This document shows positions 57,640-64,000 of a DNA stretch of 64,000 nt, piece after piece. The DNA comes from Siphlonurus alternatus (Eukaryota > Arthropoda > Insecta > Ephemeroptera > Siphlonuridae), in contig OX463780.1 of NCBI GenBank assembly GCA_949825025.1, forward strand, positions 29,230,118 to 29,294,117, given 5' to 3'. The position numbers and the translations under genes were made by a program. How positions within the stretch are numbered: the stretch's first letter is position 1; the number at the start of each line of letters is the position of its first letter. The notes under the pieces are model-generated. The model saw only the letters and a program-made list of their open reading frames with translations, was not told the DNA's origin and did no database searches.

Positions 57640-59115
57640 CTCTGTGTTTTTCTTCTGCCCATATTCGGCCCGAAAATTTGATGTATCACTCATAGCTGTA
57701 GCATTAAAATTTAATTTTTGTAAAGTGTGAAGTTGGTCCAGATCATGGAAGCCACGCCCCTCCAAAATGAAAAAAAATCATAAAAAATCGAAAAATAATA
57801 TCTGAATCCTGAGCTTTGTTGTTTTCTTCTGCCCAAATTCGGCCCGAAAATTTGACGTATCACTCATAGCTGTAGCATTAAAATTTCATTTTTGTAAAGT
57901 GTGAAGTTGGCCCAGACCATGGAAGCCACGCCCCTCCAAAATGAAAAAAAATCATATAAAATCAAAAAATCATTTCTAAATTCTGAGCTCTGTGTTTTTC
58001 TTCTGCCCAAATTCGGCCCGAAAATTTGATGCATCACTCATAGCTGTAGCATTATAACTTAATTTTTGTAAAGTGTGAAGTTGGCCCAGACCATGGAAGC
58101 CACGCCCCTCCAAAATGAAAAAAAATCATATAAAATCGAAAAATCATTTCTAAATTCTGAGCACTGTGTATTTCTTTTGCCCAAATTCGGCCCGAAAATT
58201 TGACGTATCACTCATAGCTGTAGCATTAAAATTTAATTTTTGTAAAGTGTGAAGTTGGCCCAGACCATGGAAGCCACGCCCCTCAAAAATGAAAAAAAAT
58301 CATTAAAAATCGAAAAATCATTTCTAAATTCTGAGCTCTGTGTATTTCTTCTGCCCAAATTCGGCCCGAAAAGTTGACGTATCACTCATAGCTGTAGCAT
58401 TAAAATTTAATTTTTGTTAAGTGTGAAGTTGGCCCAGGCCATGGACACCACGCCCCTCCAAAATGAAAAAAAATCATATAAAATTGAAAAAGCTTGTCCA
58501 AATTCTGAGCTCTGTGTTTTTCTTCTGCCCAAATTCAGGCAAAAATTCAGGTAAATCATATATTCTGATTCCACTAAAATTCCAGTTTTCTAAAGTGTGA
58601 AGTTGGCCCAGACCATGATGACGTCATTCATGGGGTTTGAAAATTGACATATATCTGTTAAAATTTTAGTCTCGATGTTGTATGTTACGGTTATGTTTTG
58701 CCCAAATTACGGCAAAAATTCCAGTGAATATCATGTTGCAATACGATGAAAAAGAAATTTTAAAAAAGTGTGAAGTTGGCCCAGACCATGATGACGTCAC
58801 GAAATTGCATATATCATCGCTGCTCAGTTACTATAAAAGTAAGCTAATTGCAGTCTGTGGTAACCTTCTGCCCAAATTCGGCCCGAAATATTGACATAAT
58901 ACACTTTAATGTAAGGTGAAAATAATTTTTAAGAAAGTGTGAAGTTGGCCCAGACCATGACGTCATCAATAATGAAAAAGAAACTTGAATAACATTTCTT
59001 GTAAGCTTGCCCAAAATCTCGGACCCCCTGCGTTAATTTGCCCAAATTCGGCCCAAATTTTTGAATAACTTATATAATGGATATCAGATTTGGTCTGGGC
59101 CAACTTCACACCACT
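57640..59115. repeat. Right terminal inverted repeat of the foldback element (tandem units)
   Basis: The block GTGTGAAGTTGGCCCAGACC recurs near 57726, 57898, 58073, 58247, 58421, 58596, 58766 and 58937, and the terminal copy at 59095 is inverted. It is the mirror of the left arm with one extra inner unit. Confidence 0.9.
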
Positions 59116-59124
59116 CATTTCAAC

Positions 59125-59435
59125 TGCTCTTTGGTGTAGTGGTTAGTACACTTGGCTCTCGTCCGAGAGGTCCCCGGTTCAAATCCCGAATACGGTAGAC
59201 TTTTCGCGACTTGGAATGGGTGTGACTGGCTACTAGATGAAAGAGTTGGTAAGAGGAAGGCAGCTTACGGCTGTCTATACTCCGCTGGGGTGATTAAGAC
59301 CGCGGAATGTTGTGCAAACAACATACGTGCCCCGCTAAGAAACGGCGTGCAGACTGGGTATTAGGAGCCCCAGAGAGCACTGTGAACAATGTTGAAAAAC
59401 AAGTTCCACCATTGTTAACCAAACCAACCAACCAA
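59125..59435 (+). mobile_element. Full-length tRNA-Glu-derived SINE with ACCA-repeat tail
   Basis: The head resembles tRNA-Glu(CUC): TTTGGTGTAGTGGTTAGTAC carries the A box, the anticodon arm CTTGGCTCTCGTCCGAG has CTC, and the B box GGTTCAAATCC is intact at 59176-59186. The acceptor stem no longer pairs, so it is not a tRNA gene. A roughly 200-bp body (GACTGGCTACTAG, GGGGTGATTAAGACCGCGG, GACTGGGTATTAGGAGCCCC) ends with AACCAAACCAACCAACCAA. A truncated copy at 24354-24453 shares the last 100 bp. Confidence 0.9.
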
Positions 59436-59439
59436 TATT

Positions 59440-62400
59440 TAGTCATATCTTATGAGCAGACGTCCTCATATCTGGTGAAAGCATTAATCAATAATTTAAT
59501 ACTCGAATAATATTTAAAAATAACTGATGACATTGATGACATATCATATAATAATTATATGACAAATATAATATCTTTAATATTCTTTCAATAAAAGCAA
59601 CGTTAAGCTACAAGCTTTTTTTTCTATTTGAGAAATTATCTGAAATAAAAATATTATAGATTTTTTAAAAGGAGATGAAGTTTTTTTATATATTGATAGT
59701 TTAAACAAGTGAGCCAAAGGGCTATAGGAATATTGTTATTCATAGTACTTTTATAAATTGTAGAGTTCAACAAATGAGACAACAAAACAAGGTATTGAAT
59801 TATATATAATAATTGTGTATTGTTATTAAGTTTGAAGTATTTTTTTTTATATGTTGCAAATATATTTCAAAATAAGATTTTTATCTCGTCGTTTAATAAA
59901 AAAAAATTGTTTTGTACTAACATATGAGACTGCCATTTGACAGCTGACATTTGCGACAACAGTTAGTTTCAGGTATCGAGACAAATAATGTATATTTATA
60001 TTTATGACCCTTTCCATAAATTACAATGAAAATGATTTGATTTTGCGAATCTCATATACAAAGTTTGCCATAAGAAGTGGGACAGAGCCATTAATTAGTA
60101 CTTACAGCATATACCAAGAGGGGTCTCAATTTTTTTTACTGTGAGGGGGGTCACACACTACCTTCGTCTCCCATCGTATGGTATTGTATGACTTCGTATG
60201 ATAAAAATTTAGAACTGGTTCTAAATGAAAAACGTACTATCGCATGTGGTGCGATACGAAACGACGCTGAGATCACGCGTACACCTAATCACATCTAGCT
60301 AGGGTTGTTTATTTTTGTTTTCTCATATGCTGTGAAATCATACGATTCTGTATGAAACAGCCCTGACTGTGATTAATTCTGAATAACTGAGATTAATAAT
60401 TAAACATTGTTGTTATAACGAGAGAGCTTGGCATCGTTCCCTTTATGTAATTGCTCCGTACACCGCACATATATATTTATACATTAACACAGTACATGTA
60501 TTGATTAGCATTTGGTAGCGACATACCTGCAGGCAAGAGGTGTTAATTAATAACGAGTCTCTTGGGTTGATGGTAGAATTAATATCACGTGATTACTTGG
60601 AGAACTATTCGATGAACTCCTCTGAAACACTCAAGTACGTAAACATTTTAATTAAATTTATAGAAGCAATATTGTGATGGAATTCCTGTTAAAACAATAT
60701 GTTTGTAGTTATCCTAATCGAAGAATTTTTAATGCACTTTTCATCAATTAAAATAATGTATAAATGTATATTAAAGAAAAATTTTACATTGATGATTTAT
60801 CGAAGACAATGGAGCAATTTATTAACTTTTTTTTAATTAATAATATTAATATCAAAGGAAATTTAAAAATACATCATTTTACTTTGCAAGAACATGGATT
60901 TAAACAGTTATTACAACTGATTACTATTTCTAGCTAGCATTAAGCCACCAGTAACTAATGAATTCGCAAATTTCTATAGAAATTAGTCTTAGAATCTTAG
61001 AATTTTTATTTACTGTTTGAAAAAATACAGAACAATTATTACTGTAATATAATTCAGAATTGTACAAAAAAAAAAGTTATATCAATGCTCATTATGCTCA
61101 ATAGTTCGATATTTAAAATTTTGCATGAAACGAGGAAAACCACCATTAAGTTGAGTAGAAAATTAAATTTTGGGGATGGGGGACGAAGGCGAGCAGTCCC
61201 TCTTAATTAATTATTATGTTAATTAATTAACCTAATTAGGTGCGTTTAGTGATTAATGTAGTGTATCTATTAAATTTATGTGTACTGTTGTGTATATAGT
61301 CCAGTCAACGCCGACACGACTCAATGTTAAACGAAACAAAATTCGCAAGTTACTGAATTTTTCAAAATTGGTTTATTTTAACCATCTGAACATCCCAGTG
61401 AAGTTCCCCCAAAATCCGCCTGGAGCGTTAGCCGCCATATTGGTGTAAAGTCGTAAAAAAAGGACTTTTTGTATTAATTTTTTTCTAGCTAACCAGATGC
61501 AGCAAAGAAAAACTGAAAACGCAGAAATAAAGAAGAAAGTGTGTTTTATTATAATATACAAAAAATTTTTACAGATTTTTAACAATTATGCTCTTAATTG
61601 TCAATTTAATTAATATTTAATTGTTTGTTCTTTACTATTTATAGATTTACAACGTTAAATAATGGTGGAATATTTAAATGCTTCGAATAAAATAGTTGGC
61701 AAATGTTATTAGCTATGCGTGAACACTATTTTTATGTATGTACTATGATGAGGAAAGAAGTTATGATTTTTTCGTCAAGCGCGCGCGTGAAAGGCGTTCG
61801 CTCAGAGGGGAGATACAATGTTAAAATACATGTGTAGCGCACCGCGTTCAACGCCGCGCCGCTCCGGCTTACTGAAAACTATATTACACAAATAATAATA
61901 GTAACCTATAGATCTATATAATATTATAATATACTGTATATTATTATTGTATATATAATTATGCTGCTTGTATACTTCGTTACTACCCATTTAATAGCAA
62001 CAGTTGCCAGCATTCGACCTATAATATTTATATTTATGTATATACTATACAGAGTTTGTTAAAAATTAAAAAAACAAAAACAAAAAAACTTAAGGTATTA
62101 ATAAAAGTCACTTTATACACAAAAATCTTAAGCATCTATCACATATATATAACATTTTTGCCAGTTGAATATATACAATACCTTTTTGACTTGCGATAAT
62201 ACGATACATAATACTTTAATTCTTAAGTATACAGTATATACCACAGCCTAGCTAGGCAATTGAGTTGTAATTAGCTACATAAATTAAAAAATGTTTCATA
62301 CTATATTATAAAACAAATCAGAAACAATTTCACTATATAAATAATCTGAACGGTATATAATTATATGACATATTGCACGTGGAATTTAAGATGGTGAGTT

Positions 62401-64000
62401 GGCGCTGCTGTGGTGACTGCTGTTAATTTTCTTCTGTCGTGTATTTTTGTGAATAATTCTGCACAGTGACTTGAAACTAACACTTTTCGATCTGTGAATG
62501 AATTATCTACGTGAGTACATTATAGTTGTCTCCGTTTTACACGTGGTATATTTTTCACGTGATTAGTGTTTTTAGTGTAATACTTCATATTTACTGACAG
62601 AAAGTTCAAATTTTGGTTAGCAAGGTAAATAGATTATGCCGGTTATATCGATGCTTCCACCTGTTATTCATCAGCCACCACAGCAGCTATAGTTTAATCA
62701 TGGCATAACCGCAATTTTGATCAACAATATCTAATGCACGATAATTTTAAGAAGACTCACACTCATTGAGAACAATATTTATTGCTTTAGCTCATGATTT
62801 AAACAATATATTTAGCATCCCTGACTCCACGGCACAGTTGGGCACAGTTAGGTGCCAAGTTCAATCTTGTGTTCTATTAACATTGTAATTTGAACTTGGC
62901 AGCCCGGTTGTTAATCCCCTTGTGCTTCGGCGCAATTGTGAAATTCACAGAGGTACCTAGTCAAAGACACTTGGCTGAACTGTGATTCTCACAAAATGGC
63001 CGAATTGTGAAAATCACAGTTCGACCAATGGTTTAGACTTGGTAGCTCTCCCCCGCCCCTTCTCCTTATTAATTTTTTATTTTTTCATTTCATTAAAGCT
63101 AATTAAGTTAACGTATTACTAAAAAAATGTAGTTTTTTAAATATTTTTATTTTATCATGGTAATTAACAGAGTACTCTAGCATAAAAAATTAAAACATTG
63201 ATGCTAGCAGCTGCAACTCTTTTGTCTCTATCCCGCATATTGGCGGCCATGATGTCTGGTGATAGAATCCACTAATCAGCATTTCATGCAGCAGAGTTGA
63301 ATTCATTGCCTGTAAAATTATGAAAATGAGATTATAACACACATATGAAAAGATTTTGTAAATATTTAACTCACCACATAAGTAGCTAGCCTGGGCATAA
63401 CTTCCTCAGTGTTGAAAGAAAAGAGAGAATTCAAGGGGGCGGGCTGGGCTGGAGAAAGAAAAGCTATGATAGGGCCTCTCATGATGTTAGAATTTGTAAT
63501 AATCACTGTAAAAAAGAAGCAATTTATTAGAAAAAAAAAGAACTTTGCTATTTCAATATACTTTTTAATATATTTCTTACCTTCTTTAAAGACTGCAAAG
63601 CAGACTTTTCCAATAAAAAAGAGACAGCATCTCTGTTTTTGTTGACAATGACACCCATATCATATGTTGTATGTTGCTTTTTTTTTTCTTACTTCAATTT
63701 TTTAGAAACAGATGGCGCTACCATCCGGGTATAAATTTTTTCAAAGTCCAAAATTAATAAATAAATTTGATAATAATTAGATATATTGCCAATGTAGTTT
63801 ATTTAATGAAAAAAAAATATCAGTTGGATATTATATATATCAATTAAAGCATCATTTAAGCCCCTTCTAGTTCATAGTCGATACAACTTCAAAGAGTGTA
63901 TTCAATGTGCCAAGTTACGCCAAGTTTAGAAAGCTAGGATGCTCTGGGGTACCTAATATAAACACTGTGCCCAACTCAGTGGCGTAGCCAGGATTTGTCC
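59440..64000. other. AT-rich DNA with diverged repeats, no gene assigned
   Basis: No credible exon. Possible repeat debris includes GCCAAGTTCAA / TTGAACTTGGC arms at about 62850-62905, GAACTGTGATT / AATCACAGTTC arms at about 62978-63022, and TCAGTGGCGTAGCCAGGATT at the extreme right end, a sequence type common at DNA-transposon ends and cut off by the window. Confidence 0.5.

Noticed and set aside
59125..59200. Functional tRNA-Glu gene
   Set aside because: The anticodon arm and B box are present, but the acceptor stem does not pair and a SINE body with ACCA tail follows.

Overview
The window is nuclear DNA from an animal, most likely an arthropod. It is strongly AT-rich, with GT-AG introns of 0.1 to 3.7 kb, long (TA)n, (AAAT)n and (GA)n tracts, arthropod-like ribosomal protein and 5S sequences, and TCAGT initiator-like motifs just upstream of three start codons. 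No bacterial, organellar or viral features were seen. The species cannot be named from the sequence alone.

Layout. (1) 174-10403, minus strand: a complete 12-exon cytosolic L-asparaginase with C-terminal ankyrin repeats (ASPG type, 630 aa when spliced), with a 133-bp (GA)n tract just upstream of the first exon. Its introns hold two GGCGCGGATCC-type inverted-repeat elements, a LINE 3' end and a poly(A) retroposon. (2) 10.6-16.5 kb: intergenic, with a tRNA-Gln(CUG), a hAT-like non-autonomous element built of GCATCC tandem repeats, a LINE remnant and inverted-repeat elements. (3) 16527-23339, plus strand: a four-exon gene for a secreted protein with three six-cysteine WAP-like domains, one per exon; intron 1 appears to be GC-AG. 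(4) 24056-28492, minus strand: a complete three-exon ribosomal protein S29 gene, convergent with the WAP gene. (5) 28804-29061, plus strand: SWI5 recombination-repair protein, divergent from RpS29 with 311 bp between the start codons. (6) 29.5-51 kb: very AT-rich and gene-poor, with a second tRNA-Gln(CUG), an orphan exon at 30.3 kb, an ambiguous exon at 40.4 kb and a GC-rich first exon at 41.5-41.8 kb. (7) 51018-59115: one 8.1-kb transposon with about 1.4-kb terminal inverted repeats made of about 170-bp tandem units and a perfect 9-bp target duplication. Its centre is filled with younger insertions, including a 5S-rRNA-derived SINE. (8) 59.1-64 kb: a tRNA-Glu-derived SINE, then AT-rich DNA with repeat debris.

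The genes are unrelated housekeeping and secreted-protein loci and do not form a pathway. The most unusual content is the transposon landscape: at least five families of inverted-repeat elements, two SINE families with different RNA polymerase III heads, and the large foldback element.
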